The notes: generated by a model from the letters alone, not told the origin. A stretch of 64,000 nt of DNA from Sphingomonas pituitosa NBRC 102491 (GCF_001598435.1 NZ_BCYY01000001.1:434001-498000), one strand, 5' to 3'; counted from the stretch's first letter, positions 1 through 9,490 are shown. Numbers and translations: made by a program.

Positions 1-242
1 TCGTCGTCAGCGGCACCAAGGCGCAGATCACCGGCGACCTGACGCTGCACGGCGTCACCAAGCCCGTCACGCTGGACACGTCGCTGGTCGGCGCCGGCAC
101 CAACCCGATGATGAAGAAGCTGAACTTCGGGTTCGAGGCGACCACCACGATCAAGCGCAGCGAGTTCGGCATGGACAAGTACGTCCCCTTCGTCTCGGAC
201 GAAGTGAAGCTGCACATCAACGCCGCATTCTCGGCCAAGTAA
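1..242 (+). CDS. YceI family protein, C-terminal part (partial)
   Basis: The last 79 codons of a gene that begins before the window, read in frame from base 3 to a TAA. The segment GDLTLHGVTKPVTLD and the closing stretch of alternating hydrophobic strands (for example KYVPFVSDEVKLHINAAF) are characteristic of the YceI lipocalin-like fold, which binds isoprenoid or ubiquinone-like ligands in the periplasm. The signal peptide and N-terminal half lie outside the window, so location and start cannot be judged here. The next gene starts 64 bases downstream on the same strand. Confidence 0.85.
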   Translation, partial: VVSGTKAQITGDLTLHGVTKPVTLDTSLVGAGTNPMMKKLNFGFEATTTIKRSEFGMDKYVPFVSDEVKLHINAAFSAK

Positions 243-306
243 CCCTTGGTCTAGTTGCCCTGCCCTCCTGCCTGCGCCACCACCGGCGCCAGGCAGGAGG
301 ACGGAC

Positions 307-906
<600 letters not shown>

Positions 907-986
907 TCCTCCCGCGGCTTGCGCCGCCCCGTACTTTGCTGTTTCTGCGGTCCGACCCGCCCTGTGCGGTGAAAGGACAGACCGAC

Positions 987-1607
987 ATGCACGATCATCA
1001 CGATGGCCCCGAAGACGGTGACATCGTCGCCCCCCCGCCGAAAATTCCGGTGCCGGACCATGTGGCGGAAGCCATCCGCACGCTCATCCGCTGGACCGGC
1101 GACGATCCCGATCGCGAAGGCCTGCTCGATACGCCGCAGCGCGTCGCCCGCGCCTGGCGGGAATATTGCGCCGGCTATGGCGACGATCCGTCGCACCACC
1201 TCTCCCGCGTGTTCGAGGAAGTGGGCGGCTATGACGAGATCGTGCTGTTGAAGGACATTCCCTTCCAGTCACATTGCGAGCACCACATGGCGCCGATTAC
1301 GGGCAAGGCATCGATCGCCTATCTGCCCAGGAACCATGTTGTCGGCATTTCCAAGCTCGCGCGCGTCCTCCACGCCTTTGCCCGTCGCCTGCAGGTGCAG
1401 GAACGGCTCACTGCGGAGGTGGCCGACTGCATCTGGAACCACCTGCACCCCCAAGGCGTCGCGGTGGTGATCGAGGCGCAGCATGGCTGCATGACCGGCC
1501 GAGGCGTGCGCACGCCGGGCGTCGGCATGGTCACCAGCCGGATGATGGGCGTGTTCCGCGAGGACGAGCGAAGCCGGGCCGAAGTGCTCAAGCTGATGGG
1601 CTATTGA
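987..1607 (+). CDS. folE: GTP cyclohydrolase I
   Basis: A 206-residue type I GTP cyclohydrolase, which converts GTP to 7,8-dihydroneopterin triphosphate, the first step of folate synthesis. The zinc ligands are visible: C97 and H100 in SHCEHHMAP, and C168 in QHGCMTGRG. The family block GISKLARVLHAFARRLQVQE (residues 120-139) is intact. The ATG at 987 is preferred because gaaaggac lies at a normal distance before it; an in-frame TTG at 936 has no such site. The stop codon overlaps the ATG of the following SDR gene, so translation is probably coupled. Confidence 0.95.
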   Translation: MHDHHDGPEDGDIVAPPPKIPVPDHVAEAIRTLIRWTGDDPDREGLLDTPQRVARAWREYCAGYGDDPSHHLSRVFEEVGGYDEIVLLKDIPFQSHCEHHMAPITGKASIAYLPRNHVVGISKLARVLHAFARRLQVQERLTAEVADCIWNHLHPQGVAVVIEAQHGCMTGRGVRTPGVGMVTSRMMGVFREDERSRAEVLKLMGY

Positions 1608-2380
1608 TGCCGGGACGGGTGCTGGTGACGGGCGGCGCGCGGCGGATCGGTGCCGCGATCAGCCGGGGCCTGGCCGCGCGCGGCTGGGCTGTGGCGATCC
1701 ATCACCATCACTCGCCGGAGGAAAGCGAAGCATTCGCCGCCGAGCTGCGGGCGACCGGCGCGAGCGTGGCGATCGTTTCCGCCGAGCTGGCCGATCCCGC
1801 TGCGCCTGGTGCACTGATCGACGCCTGTCGCACCGCGTTCGGCGCGCCGCTCGATGCGGTGGTCAACAATGCCTCGCTGTTCGCCTATGATCAGGCGCCG
1901 ATCGCCTACCATGCGCTGCTCGACCGGCACATGCATGTGAACCTCGCCGCACCGGTCGGCCTCGCCATGGCGCTCGCGGCGCAGCCGGATCTGGCCGAGG
2001 GCGCGGTGGTGAATTTGCTCGACCAGAAGGTTGGCAATCTAAATCCCGACTTCTTCAGCTACACCTGCTCCAAGCTGGCGCTGCACGGCGCGACTCACAT
2101 GCTGGCGCAGAAGCTTGCCCCGCGGGTGCGGGTGAACGCGGTTTCCCCGGGCCTTACCCTCCCCAGCCTCGACCAGACCGAGGCGGAATTCGCCCGCACC
2201 GGCACGCAGAACCTGCTCCGCCGGCCGGTCGATCCGGCCGACATCGCCGCTACCGTCGCGCACCTACTCGAATGCCGCAGCATCACCGGGCAGAATGTCT
2301 ACGTCGATTGCGGCCAGCATTTCCTCGCGCGCGACAGCGACGTGATGTTCGAAGGGCGAGAGCACCGACCCGATGCCTGA
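1607..2380 (+). CDS. SDR oxidoreductase, pteridine reductase (FolM/PTR1)-like
   Basis: A 257-residue short-chain dehydrogenase. The nucleotide-binding motif is TGGARRIG (residues 8-15), the arginine-rich variant that favours NADPH, and NNAS follows at 87-90. The catalytic set is D139, Y152 and K156. Asp replaces the usual Ser, and the spacings of 13 and 4 equal those of the PTR1 triad (Asp181, Tyr194, Lys198 in Leishmania). It lies between folE and folB, with overlaps of one base upstream and eight bases downstream. Reduction of dihydropterins (dihydromonapterin or dihydrofolate) is therefore the best guess. The substrate is inferred. Confidence 0.85.
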   Translation: MPGRVLVTGGARRIGAAISRGLAARGWAVAIHHHHSPEESEAFAAELRATGASVAIVSAELADPAAPGALIDACRTAFGAPLDAVVNNASLFAYDQAPIAYHALLDRHMHVNLAAPVGLAMALAAQPDLAEGAVVNLLDQKVGNLNPDFFSYTCSKLALHGATHMLAQKLAPRVRVNAVSPGLTLPSLDQTEAEFARTGTQNLLRRPVDPADIAATVAHLLECRSITGQNVYVDCGQHFLARDSDVMFEGREHRPDA

Positions 2381-2738
2381 TTATGTGATCCATCTCGAAG
2401 CGCTCGAAGTCTCGATGGGGCTCGGCATCCATCCGGAGGAACGCGCCGCGCCGCAGCGCGTGCGGATCGACGTGGCGATGACCTGCCGCTACCCCGCCGT
2501 GCCCGAGGACCGGATCGATGCGGTGGTCGATTACGACTTCCTGCGCGCAGGCATCCATGCCCTTGTCCGCTCGCGACATTTCGAACTGCAGGAAGTGCTG
2601 TGCGAGGAGGTGGCGGCACTGGCCATGCGCGATCCTCGCGTGATCGAGGTCCGCGTTCGCTCCGCCAAGCAGGATGTCTACCCGGACGCTCGTGTCGGTT
2701 GCGAAATCATCCGTATTCTTACGAATATGCAGCAATAA
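2373..2738 (+). CDS. folB: dihydroneopterin aldolase
   Basis: A 121-residue FolB family protein, which cleaves 7,8-dihydroneopterin to 6-hydroxymethyl-dihydropterin and glycolaldehyde. Typical features are the N-terminal strand HLEALEVSMGLGIHPEE with the Glu used for pterin contact, the VDYDFLRAGIHALVR helix (residues 51-65), and the QEVLCEEVA segment that precedes the terminal strands. Length fits the family. It starts inside the end of the SDR gene, completing a folE-SDR-folB folate operon. No folK or folP is seen nearby. Confidence 0.9.
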   Translation: MPDYVIHLEALEVSMGLGIHPEERAAPQRVRIDVAMTCRYPAVPEDRIDAVVDYDFLRAGIHALVRSRHFELQEVLCEEVAALAMRDPRVIEVRVRSAKQDVYPDARVGCEIIRILTNMQQ

Positions 2739-2773
2739 TCCCGAGTCGGGGCACTCGCCGCCGCCCTCTCCCC

Positions 2774-2808
2774 TATAATCTACGAAGCGGCCTTCTCCCG
2801 CGAAGGCC
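2774..2808 (+). promoter_or_regulatory. possible promoter and 5' hairpin ahead of the chemoreceptor gene
   Basis: A perfect TATAAT hexamer stands at 2774-2779, without a clear -35 box at the right distance. Ten bases after it, ggccttc (2789-2795) and gaaggcc (2802-2808) form a seven-base-pair hairpin with a six-base loop, which would fall at the 5' end of the transcript of the gene starting at 2848. Confidence 0.3.
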
Positions 2809-2847
2809 GGCCAAGGGGTACGTGCGCCTGTCGCCAGAGGATCGTCG

Positions 2848-4614
2848 ATGTCGATTGCAAGTTTCGTTCGCAACAGCGCGTTGGCCATGATGGCCCTTCT
2901 GGTCGCGGGCGGCCTGCTGGCGGCCTGGCGGCTGGACCGCATTCGCATGGGCGGCGACGTGCAACTGCATCAGCAGGTCAACGCGGACCTCATCGCGGAC
3001 ATCCTTCCCCCGCCCGAATATATCATCGAGCCCTATCTCGAAGCCACGCTGATCGCCCGCGCGCCCGATACGGTGAGCGCGCATGCCGAGAAACTGGAAG
3101 GCCTGCGGAAGCTCTATGCGGAGCGCAACAGGTTCTGGCAGACCGCGCGCATCGACGAGAACCTCCGCACCCAGCTGCTCCAGCAGGCGCATCCCGCCGC
3201 ACAGGCGTTCTGGAGCGAGCTGGAACAGGGTCTTGTTCCCGCCGCCCGCAAGGGCGACCGCGCGGCCGTTGAAGCCAGCTATGGCAAGCTGACCGGCCTG
3301 TACGGCCAGCATCGCGCGGCGGTGGACAAGCTGGTGGGAATGGCGCGCAGCGAACAGCAGCGCATCGAGGCGAACGGCGCGTCGGAATTCTATCTGGCGA
3401 TCGGCATCGTCGTGGTGCTGGCGCTGGTGGTCGGCGGCCAGGCCGCGCACTTCTACCTCACCATGTATCGCCGGGTTCTCGAGCCGGCGGGCACGCTGTC
3501 CGCCCTCACCGACCGGCTGGCCCGCGGCGAAGTGGCGACCATCCCCTACCAGGATCGCACCGACGAGATGGGCCGCATCGCCTGCGGCCTCGAGCATTAC
3601 CGCGCCGCCGCCGCCGCGCAGAGCGAAGCCGATGCGCGCAAGCTGGCCGAGCAGCGCGAAGTCACCGAAGTGCTCGGCAACGGCCTGCTGGCGCTGCGCG
3701 AGGGCGACCTCACCCGCACGATCGACCGGCGCTTCCCTGCCGAATATGAAGTGCTGCGGCAGAACATCAACGAAGCGATCGCCTCGCTGCGCGCACGGGT
3801 CCAACTGGTCAGCGACAGCGCCGACAACATCCGCAACACCTCGGCGGAAGTCGCCCAGGGCTCGGAAGACCTGGCGCATCGCACCGAGAAGAGCGCCGCC
3901 AATCTGGCCCAGGCTACCGAGGCCTTGAGCAAGATCGAGGAGCGCCTCCGCGCCACGATGATCGCCGCCGACACCACCGTGAAGCGTGCGGGCGAGGCGA
4001 CCACCGCCGTGCGCGACGGCCGCGGCACGACCGCGCGGGCCGTCGAGGCAATGGATCGGGCGAGCGGCAGCGCCAAGAATATCGACGGCGTGATCGAAGG
4101 GCTCGACAAGATCGCCTTCCAGACACGCGTGCTTGCGATGAACGCCGCGGTCGAGGCGGGCCGCGCAGGGGAGGCCGGTCGCGGCTTCATGGTCGTGGCC
4201 GATCTGGTCGCCGCGCTGGCACTGCGTGCCGAAGACCAGGCCAAGCAGGCGCGCGACATGCTGACCGAGGCACAGGCGGACATCATCCAGGCCGCCGACG
4301 CCGTGCACGAGACGGACACCGCGCTCGACACCATCTCCGGCGACGTCGAGGCTGTCCACAACCTGATCTCCGCAATCGACCATGACAATCACGCCCAGTC
4401 GGCGGCGGTGAGCCAGGTCTCGACGGCGATGAAGGGAATGGACCTGGTGACGCAGCAGAATGCGGCGATGGTCGAACAGACCTCGGCGGCGATCCGCAAT
4501 CTTTCGAGCGAGGTCAACGCCCTCGCCCAGCGCGCCGGCGCGTTCCGCTTCGACCGCAGCGGCGGCACGCGGCAGGCAGCCTCGTCCGAGCGGACGCTCG
4601 CCTCGGTCCACTAG
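2848..4614 (+). CDS. methyl-accepting chemotaxis protein
   Basis: A 588-residue transmembrane chemoreceptor. Helix 1 is at about residues 9-28, a helical periplasmic sensing domain follows, and helix 2 is at about 181-203. A HAMP domain (about 205-255) leads into the signalling coiled coil. The kinase-contact region holds KIAFQTRVLAMNAAVEAGRA and GEAGRGFMVVAD, the conserved hairpin of the family, though the following stretch reads LVAALALRAEDQA instead of the more common EVRALAQRS. No C-terminal CheR/CheB docking pentapeptide is seen. No che genes lie nearby, so this is an orphan receptor; the ligand is unknown. Confidence 0.93.
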   Translation: MSIASFVRNSALAMMALLVAGGLLAAWRLDRIRMGGDVQLHQQVNADLIADILPPPEYIIEPYLEATLIARAPDTVSAHAEKLEGLRKLYAERNRFWQTARIDENLRTQLLQQAHPAAQAFWSELEQGLVPAARKGDRAAVEASYGKLTGLYGQHRAAVDKLVGMARSEQQRIEANGASEFYLAIGIVVVLALVVGGQAAHFYLTMYRRVLEPAGTLSALTDRLARGEVATIPYQDRTDEMGRIACGLEHYRAAAAAQSEADARKLAEQREVTEVLGNGLLALREGDLTRTIDRRFPAEYEVLRQNINEAIASLRARVQLVSDSADNIRNTSAEVAQGSEDLAHRTEKSAANLAQATEALSKIEERLRATMIAADTTVKRAGEATTAVRDGRGTTARAVEAMDRASGSAKNIDGVIEGLDKIAFQTRVLAMNAAVEAGRAGEAGRGFMVVADLVAALALRAEDQAKQARDMLTEAQADIIQAADAVHETDTALDTISGDVEAVHNLISAIDHDNHAQSAAVSQVSTAMKGMDLVTQQNAAMVEQTSAAIRNLSSEVNALAQRAGAFRFDRSGGTRQAASSERTLASVH

Positions 4615-4662
4615 CCCCCTGCCTTCGCGCCGCGGGAGGAGCTGAGTCCAGACATGAAAAGG

Positions 4663-4702
4663 GGGAGCGAAGCACACCGGTGCTCCGCTCCCTTTCTCGT
4701 TT
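4663..4702. terminator. bidirectional intrinsic terminator
   Basis: A 13-base-pair stem (4663-4675 with 4680-4692, one G-T pair) closes a four-base loop accg. It is followed by a T-rich run on the plus strand and, read on the minus strand, by TTTT (from aaaa at 4657-4660). It separates the convergent chemoreceptor and leuA genes. Confidence 0.85.
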
Positions 4703-4735
4703 GCAACAGTCCGGCGCAGCCTGCGCCGGCACGAT

Positions 4736-6394
4736 TTACGCCCGGTTGGCAGCGCTCAGTACCGCGCGCACCGACGCGGTCGCGATGTCTGCATCGACCC
4801 CCACGCCGAACACGGTGCGCCCGTCCTCGGTGCGGCATTCGACATAGGCCGCCGCCTGGGCATCCGCGCCGCCGCCAATGGCGTGCTCGCTGTAATCCAC
4901 CACGTCGAGGCGCGGGCCGGTCGACCCCGCCAGCGCATCGACCACGCCCGAGATCAGGCCGTTGCCGCGTCCCGAAATCGACTGCGCCGTGCCGTCGATC
5001 GAAATGCGGCCGACGAACACCCGGCTGCCCGCGCCGCCGGTTTCCTCGTAATCGACCAGCGCGATCCGATCCTTGTCACCGGGCAGGTACACGCGCTCGA
5101 ACAGGCTCCAGATGTCGACTGCGTTCAGTTCGCGGCTGGTCTCGTCCGCCAGCGCCTGGACGTGCTTGGAGAACTCCGCCTGCATCCGCTTGGGCAGCTT
5201 CAGCCCCTTGTCCTGCTCGAGCACCCAGGCGACACCGCCCTTGCCCGACTGCGAATTGACGCGGATCACCGCCTCGTAATCGCGGCCGAGATCCTTGGGA
5301 TCGATCGGCAGATAGGGTACGTCCCAGACCTGGTCGTTGCGCGCCGCCTGCGAGGTAAAGCCCTTCTTGATCGCATCCTGGTGGCTGCCCGAGAAGGCGG
5401 TGAACACCAGGTCGCCGGCATAGGGGTGGCGCGGGTGGACCGGCAGCTGGTTGCAATATTCGACCGTCTGAATCACCTCGTCGATGTTCGAGAAGTCCAG
5501 GCCGGGGTTCAGCCCCTGCGTGTACATGTTGAGCGCCAGCGTCACGAGATCGACATTGCCGGTCCGCTCGCCATTGCCGAACAGGCACCCCTCGACGCGG
5601 TCTGCACCGGCCAGCAGGCCCAGTTCCGACGCCGCGACGCCGGTGCCGCGATCGTTGTGGGTGTGGAGGCTGATGACGACGCTCTCACGATTCCGGATGT
5701 TGCGGCAGAACCACTCGATCTGGTCGGCATAGACGTTGGGCGTCGCCGCTTCCACCGTAGCCGGCAGGTTGAGGATCAGCGGGCGCTCCGGCGTCGGCCG
5801 TAGGATGTCCATCACCGCCTCGCAGACCTCGACCGAGAAATCGAGTTCGGCGGTGGAGAAGGTTTCCGGGCTGTACTCGAAATGCCAGTCCGTGTCGGGC
5901 TGCTTGGCCGCCTCGTCGCGGAGCACCTTGGCGCCCTCGATGGCGATCTGGCGCACTTCGTCGCGGCTCATGTTGAACACGATGCGGCGCCACGCCGGTG
6001 ACACCGCGTTGTAGAGATGGACGATCGCCTGCTTGGCGCCCTTCAGCGACTGGAAGCTGGTCTCGATCAGGTCGCGGCGCGACTGGGTGAGCACCTGGAC
6101 GATCACGTCGTCGGGCACCTTGCCCTCGCGGACCAGCCCGGAGATGAAATCGAATTCGGTGGCGCCCGCGCTCGGGAAGCCGACTTCGATCTCCTTCAGG
6201 CCCACCTTCACCAGCAGTTCGAAGAAGCGGGTCTTCTTCTCGCCGTCCATCGGATCGATCAGCGCCTGATTGCCGTCGCGCATGTCGGTCGAAAGCCAGC
6301 GCGGTGCCTTGGTGATGGTGCGGCTGGGCCACTGCCGATCGGGCAGATCCACCTGCGGGAAGGGACGATATTTGACGCTGGGGTCGCGCAACAT
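4736..6394 (-). CDS. leuA: 2-isopropylmalate synthase
   Basis: A 552-residue enzyme that condenses acetyl-CoA with 2-oxoisovalerate, the committed step of leucine synthesis. The DRE-TIM metallolyase motifs are DMRDGNQAL (residues 37-45) and the metal ligands HTHNDRG (244-250), followed by [12 protein letters not shown]. The C-terminal part from about residue 430 ([10 protein letters not shown] onward) is the allosteric leucine-binding domain. The long N-terminal segment and overall length match the yeast-type (type 2) LeuA class. It stands alone, divergent from the BLUF gene, with an unusual inverted repeat in the upstream region. Confidence 0.95.
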   Translation of the reverse strand: MLRDPSVKYRPFPQVDLPDRQWPSRTITKAPRWLSTDMRDGNQALIDPMDGEKKTRFFELLVKVGLKEIEVGFPSAGATEFDFISGLVREGKVPDDVIVQVLTQSRRDLIETSFQSLKGAKQAIVHLYNAVSPAWRRIVFNMSRDEVRQIAIEGAKVLRDEAAKQPDTDWHFEYSPETFSTAELDFSVEVCEAVMDILRPTPERPLILNLPATVEAATPNVYADQIEWFCRNIRNRESVVISLHTHNDRGTGVAASELGLLAGADRVEGCLFGNGERTGNVDLVTLALNMYTQGLNPGLDFSNIDEVIQTVEYCNQLPVHPRHPYAGDLVFTAFSGSHQDAIKKGFTSQAARNDQVWDVPYLPIDPKDLGRDYEAVIRVNSQSGKGGVAWVLEQDKGLKLPKRMQAEFSKHVQALADETSRELNAVDIWSLFERVYLPGDKDRIALVDYEETGGAGSRVFVGRISIDGTAQSISGRGNGLISGVVDALAGSTGPRLDVVDYSEHAIGGGADAQAAAYVECRTEDGRTVFGVGVDADIATASVRAVLSAANRA

Positions 6395-6463
6395 GTGCCG
6401 TGTCTCTCTTCAAGGTCTGGCCGCGCCTAGCGCAGCCGTGATGCGATAGGGAAGGTCCAGTTT

Positions 6464-6507
6464 GCCCTTAGGGGAGACGCGCGCGTGCGAAATCGGCCCC
6501 TAAGGGC
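6464..6507. promoter_or_regulatory. 11-bp perfect inverted repeat upstream of leuA
   Basis: gcccttagggg (6464-6474) and cccctaagggc (6497-6507) are exact reverse complements separated by 22 bases. The repeat sits about 70 bases upstream of the leuA ATG and about 170 bases from the divergent BLUF gene. No T-run follows it on either strand, so it is not a simple terminator. An operator or a leader hairpin of leuA is possible. Confidence 0.5.
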
Positions 6508-6621
6508 GGATAAGTCGCAGGGTAAGGCGCAGGGCGTCGATCACCCCGCTGTAGTGCCGCAATTATACGATCTTGTCCAGCTCGGACTAAATATCTGCAA
6601 AATAAGGGAGCTTTCAACATG

Positions 6622-6637
6622 TTGATCTGTTATTAAC
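6622..6637 (+). promoter_or_regulatory. CtrA-box-like sequence before the BLUF gene
   Basis: TTGA-N7-TTAAC differs by one base from the TTAA-N7-TTAA(C) site bound by CtrA in alphaproteobacteria. It lies 40 bases before the start codon. Chance occurrence is possible. Confidence 0.3.
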
Positions 6638-6677
6638 CCCCATACGCCGAAGAAGCGTGCTCGCAGGAGAGGAATTC

Positions 6678-7073
6678 ATGCTGCAGCTCGTCTATATCAG
6701 CTCCGCCAATCCGGCCGCGCCCTGCCCGACCCAGGACATTCTCACGGTCTCCCGCCGCAACAATGCGCGCGATCGGATCAGCGGCCTGCTCTACGCCGAT
6801 GGTGGACGCTTCCTTCAGGCGCTGGAGGGTCCAGAGGACGCCGTGGAGGCCGCCTACGCCCGGATCGCGCGGGACGCGCGCCACCGCGCCATCGTGCTGC
6901 TGTCCCGCAGGACCGTCGATCGTCGCGAATTCGGCCATTGGGAAATGGCGCACCGCGCCCCCGGCGCCGACGCGGCCAGCTTCCTGGCGGATGTGCAGCG
7001 GCTGACCGCCGACGCCGCCCCCGACGTCCGCGGCACGTTTGACGGGCTTGTGCGCACCCGCGCCCTTGCCTGA
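6678..7073 (+). CDS. BLUF domain blue-light sensor protein
   Basis: A 131-residue, single-domain BLUF protein that would bind FAD and sense blue light. The flavin-site residues are visible: Y6 (LVYISSA), N29 (SRRNNAR), Q47 (RFLQALEG), and W88 and M90 (FGHWEM). The ATG at 6678 is chosen because gcaggagagg precedes it at ideal distance; an in-frame GTG at 6657 lacks this. No output domain is fused, so it is a short BLUF type acting through a partner. No EAL or PAC domain gene is adjacent. It is divergent from leuA. Confidence 0.92.
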   Translation: MLQLVYISSANPAAPCPTQDILTVSRRNNARDRISGLLYADGGRFLQALEGPEDAVEAAYARIARDARHRAIVLLSRRTVDRREFGHWEMAHRAPGADAASFLADVQRLTADAAPDVRGTFDGLVRTRALA

Positions 7074-7334
7074 ACGCGCAACTTTACTACGCCGCTGTGC
7101 CAAAGTGTTGCGCCACTGCACCACCGCAGCGCCGCAAAGTGACGGTTCGGCGTACTTAGGTGCGGTCTGCGCTGGACAGAAGCCCATTCCCGCGATCAAA
7201 GGCGTACAGGGGCGTGCATCACCGCACGAACCGCAGTACATCGTTGGTTGCGACAAGGGGGAGGAAGCCTCTCGATCCCGAGGCGCTGACGAAGGAATAG
7301 CCCCACTAAGGGGTACGAACAGGAGTTAGACACG

Positions 7335-7592
7335 ATGGCCGAGACCAAAGCACGCGGTGGCATTGCCAAGCCGGTTACCCCTTCGCCCGAACTGGCGAAG
7401 ATTGTGGGCACCGCCGATCTGCCGCGCAGCGAGATCGTCAGCAAGGTGTGGGAATACATCAAGAAGCACAATCTGCAGAACCCGGCGAACAAGCGCGAGA
7501 TTCTGGCCGACGAGACGCTGAAGCCGATCTTCGGCGGCGACAAGGCCACCATGTTCGAAATGAACAAGCACCTCGCCAAGCACGTCAAGTAA
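7335..7592 (+). CDS. stand-alone SWIB/MDM2 domain protein
   Basis: An 85-residue protein made almost wholly of one SWIB domain (about residues 14-83). The domain core is LPRSEIVSKVWEYIKKHNLQ, followed by the KREILADETLKPIFGG segment. SWIB domains are best known from eukaryotic SWI/SNF complexes, but short versions occur in bacteria, including Chlamydia, where DNA-topology roles have been proposed. aggag lies about ten bases before the ATG. A strong terminator follows. The 260 bases between the BLUF gene and this one hold no recognisable gene. Confidence 0.88.
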   Translation: MAETKARGGIAKPVTPSPELAKIVGTADLPRSEIVSKVWEYIKKHNLQNPANKREILADETLKPIFGGDKATMFEMNKHLAKHVK

Positions 7593-7634
7593 GCGAGGTC
7601 GTCGCGGTCTTTTCGGGCCGCGCGAACAACAAAA

Positions 7635-7666
7635 GGGGCAGGCATCCACGATGCCTGCCCCTTTTT
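7635..7666. terminator. bidirectional intrinsic terminator
   Basis: ggggcaggcat (7635-7645) pairs perfectly with atgcctgcccc (7651-7661) across a five-base loop. Five T follow on the plus strand and four A precede it, so it works for both the SWIB gene and the convergent stress-protein gene. Confidence 0.93.
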
Positions 7667-7706
7667 GCTGCCCGCACCCATCCGGGTGCGGTACGATTCG
7701 CGCCGA

Positions 7707-8507
7707 TCAGTGGGCCAGAACCAGCGGCACCGGGCTTTCGGCCAGCATCCGCCGGGTAACGCCCCCGAACGCCGCCTCCCGGAAGCGGCTGTGGCCGAAC
7801 CCGCCCATCACCAGATAAGCTGCCTTCAGCGCATTGACGACGGCCAGGATCGCATCGCTCACCGTGTCGGTTTTGGGAACCACGCGTACTTCCGGCCGGA
7901 TGCCGTGGCGCGACAGATACCCCGCGGCCTCTGCCGCCGGCAGTCGCAACTGCCCCTCGTCCACCACCAGCAGGGTCACCGTGCCCGCATGCTTGAGCAG
8001 CGACACCGTCGCCTGGAGCGCAGCCTCGGCAGTGCGCGAACCGTCCCACGCCACCACGGCATGCCCGTACAGGTCGAAGCCCAGCGTCTTCTCCGGCACC
8101 GCCACGATTGGCTTGCCGGTCTTGAGGATCGTGTCGCAGATCAGGTCGCGCATGTCGGGATAGTCGATCTTGTCGAGCTCGCGGTTGAGCACCACCAGGT
8201 CCGCGAGCGCGCTGGCATCGCGCAGGCATTCGCGCGCGAAGCCGGTGGCATCCACCCAGTCATAGGGCACGTCCTCGCCCTTCAGCCGGCCTTCCATGCG
8301 CAGGCGATTGGCGGCCTCGCGGGTCTGCTCGTCGGCAAGCAGCGCGGCGCCACCGCCGAAGTCCACATAGTCGCCGACATAGGCCGGCACGATCGCGACA
8401 TCGATACAGCGAAGATGCCCTTCCAGCCCTCGGGTCAAGTCGACAGCCGCCTGGAAGCGCGCTTCCTGCCCGGCGTCGTCATGCATCAGAACGAGTATAT
8501 TCTTCAT
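7707..8507 (-). CDS. universal stress protein (tandem UspA type)
   Basis: A 266-residue protein with two UspA-like halves. The C-terminal half holds the ATP-site pattern in MGGFGHSRFREAAFGGVTRR, close to the family G-2x-G-9x-G(S/T). The N-terminal half (MKNILVLMHDD start) is more divergent. The start at 8507 is selected because ggaggcg stands just before it; an ATG seven codons upstream lacks a site. It lies directly downstream of the FNR-type regulator on the same strand, 80 bases away, a pairing common for genes of the low-oxygen response. Confidence 0.88.
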   Translation of the reverse strand: MKNILVLMHDDAGQEARFQAAVDLTRGLEGHLRCIDVAIVPAYVGDYVDFGGGAALLADEQTREAANRLRMEGRLKGEDVPYDWVDATGFARECLRDASALADLVVLNRELDKIDYPDMRDLICDTILKTGKPIVAVPEKTLGFDLYGHAVVAWDGSRTAEAALQATVSLLKHAGTVTLLVVDEGQLRLPAAEAAGYLSRHGIRPEVRVVPKTDTVSDAILAVVNALKAAYLVMGGFGHSRFREAAFGGVTRRMLAESPVPLVLAH

Positions 8508-8587
8508 GGTCGCCTCCATCGGATCCAAGTCTTCTTACCGGATGCGTACAGGCTAGGCAGATGCACTGGAGACCGACATGCGGTTAG

Positions 8588-9322
8588 TTACGGAGTCTCG
8601 GCGGCAAGTGTTGCAAGTGCATCAGCGTCCAGAATGACGAAGCTGCGCAGGTCCGGCAGCGCGATCACCCCGTCCCGCTTCATCGCGGTGAGCTTGCGGC
8701 TGACCGTCTCGATCGTCAGTCCCAGCAGTTCCGCCATTTGCTGGCGCGTAAGCGGCAATGAAACCGGCGCGCCCGGGCTGCAGGTGCCGCGTGCCGCGAA
8801 TTGCAGCAACAGGCTCGCCACCCGCTCTTCCGCCGACTTGCGCCCGAGCAGCAGCATCCAGCGACGGAGCTGGTCCAGCTCGTCATAGGCGCGGGTGAGC
8901 AGCGCCTGGCCGATCTCCGGATGCGCCTCGACCAGCGCCGGGAGCGCGCTGCGCGGAAAGACGCACAACTCGGTTTCGGTGAGCGCGGTGACGCAGTGGC
9001 TCGACGGCCGCTCGCCGATCGCGCCGACGAAGTCCGCCGGGAAGGCCAGGCCCAGCATCTGCTCGCGGCCGTCCTCGAGCGAGGCCGAAAGCTTGACCAG
9101 GCCATGGTGCAGGATGCCGACCTGTTCCGCGACATCCCCTTGCCAGATCAGCGCCTCGCCCCGGCGCAGCACGCGCTTGCGACCGATGCGATTAAGCGCC
9201 TCCAGCGCCGCCGCCGGGATTCCGCCGCACAGCGATGCCATCCGCACGCCGCAGGCAGCGCAGCGCGTCGGCAGCGACCATTCCGCCGCGCCCAGATCCG
9301 GCTGGTTTCGATCCATGTACAT
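8588..9322 (-). CDS. FNR-type oxygen-responsive transcription regulator (Crp/Fnr family)
   Basis: A 244-residue Crp/Fnr regulator. Four cysteines suited to an oxygen-labile [4Fe-4S] cluster are present: C21, C24 and C32 (pattern C-x2-C-x7-C) near the N terminus, and C110. A cyclic-nucleotide-type beta-roll follows, then a dimer helix and a helix-turn-helix (about residues 191-213). The recognition helix has E205, S208 and R209, the E-x2-S-R set of FNR that reads TTGAT-N4-ATCAA. The start at 9322 follows ggaggcggat; an ATG seven codons earlier is possible. It is divergent from ompW. Confidence 0.9.
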   Translation of the reverse strand: MYMDRNQPDLGAAEWSLPTRCAACGVRMASLCGGIPAAALEALNRIGRKRVLRRGEALIWQGDVAEQVGILHHGLVKLSASLEDGREQMLGLAFPADFVGAIGERPSSHCVTALTETELCVFPRSALPALVEAHPEIGQALLTRAYDELDQLRRWMLLLGRKSAEERVASLLLQFAARGTCSPGAPVSLPLTRQQMAELLGLTIETVSRKLTAMKRDGVIALPDLRSFVILDADALATLAAETP

Positions 9323-9417
9323 ATCCGCCTCCGCACGCTGCATGCCCCGCGCGCGCGTAGCCTGTCGTTACGTATAGGTCCGCAACGCCCCCCTGGGAAC
9401 ATTACCTACGCGGAACG

Positions 9418-9431
9418 TTGCGCCCGATCAA
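9418..9431 (+). promoter_or_regulatory. FNR-like binding site before ompW
   Basis: TTGCG-cccg-ATCAA matches eight of ten defined positions of the FNR consensus TTGAT-N4-ATCAA, with a perfect right half. It lies 60 bases before the ompW start, next to a gene for a regulator with FNR-type recognition residues. Confidence 0.45.
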
Positions 9432-9490
9432 AACGGCGCGCGGATCTTGGGCGTACCCGGTGCCTCGTCGAACACGAGGAGAAATGAACC

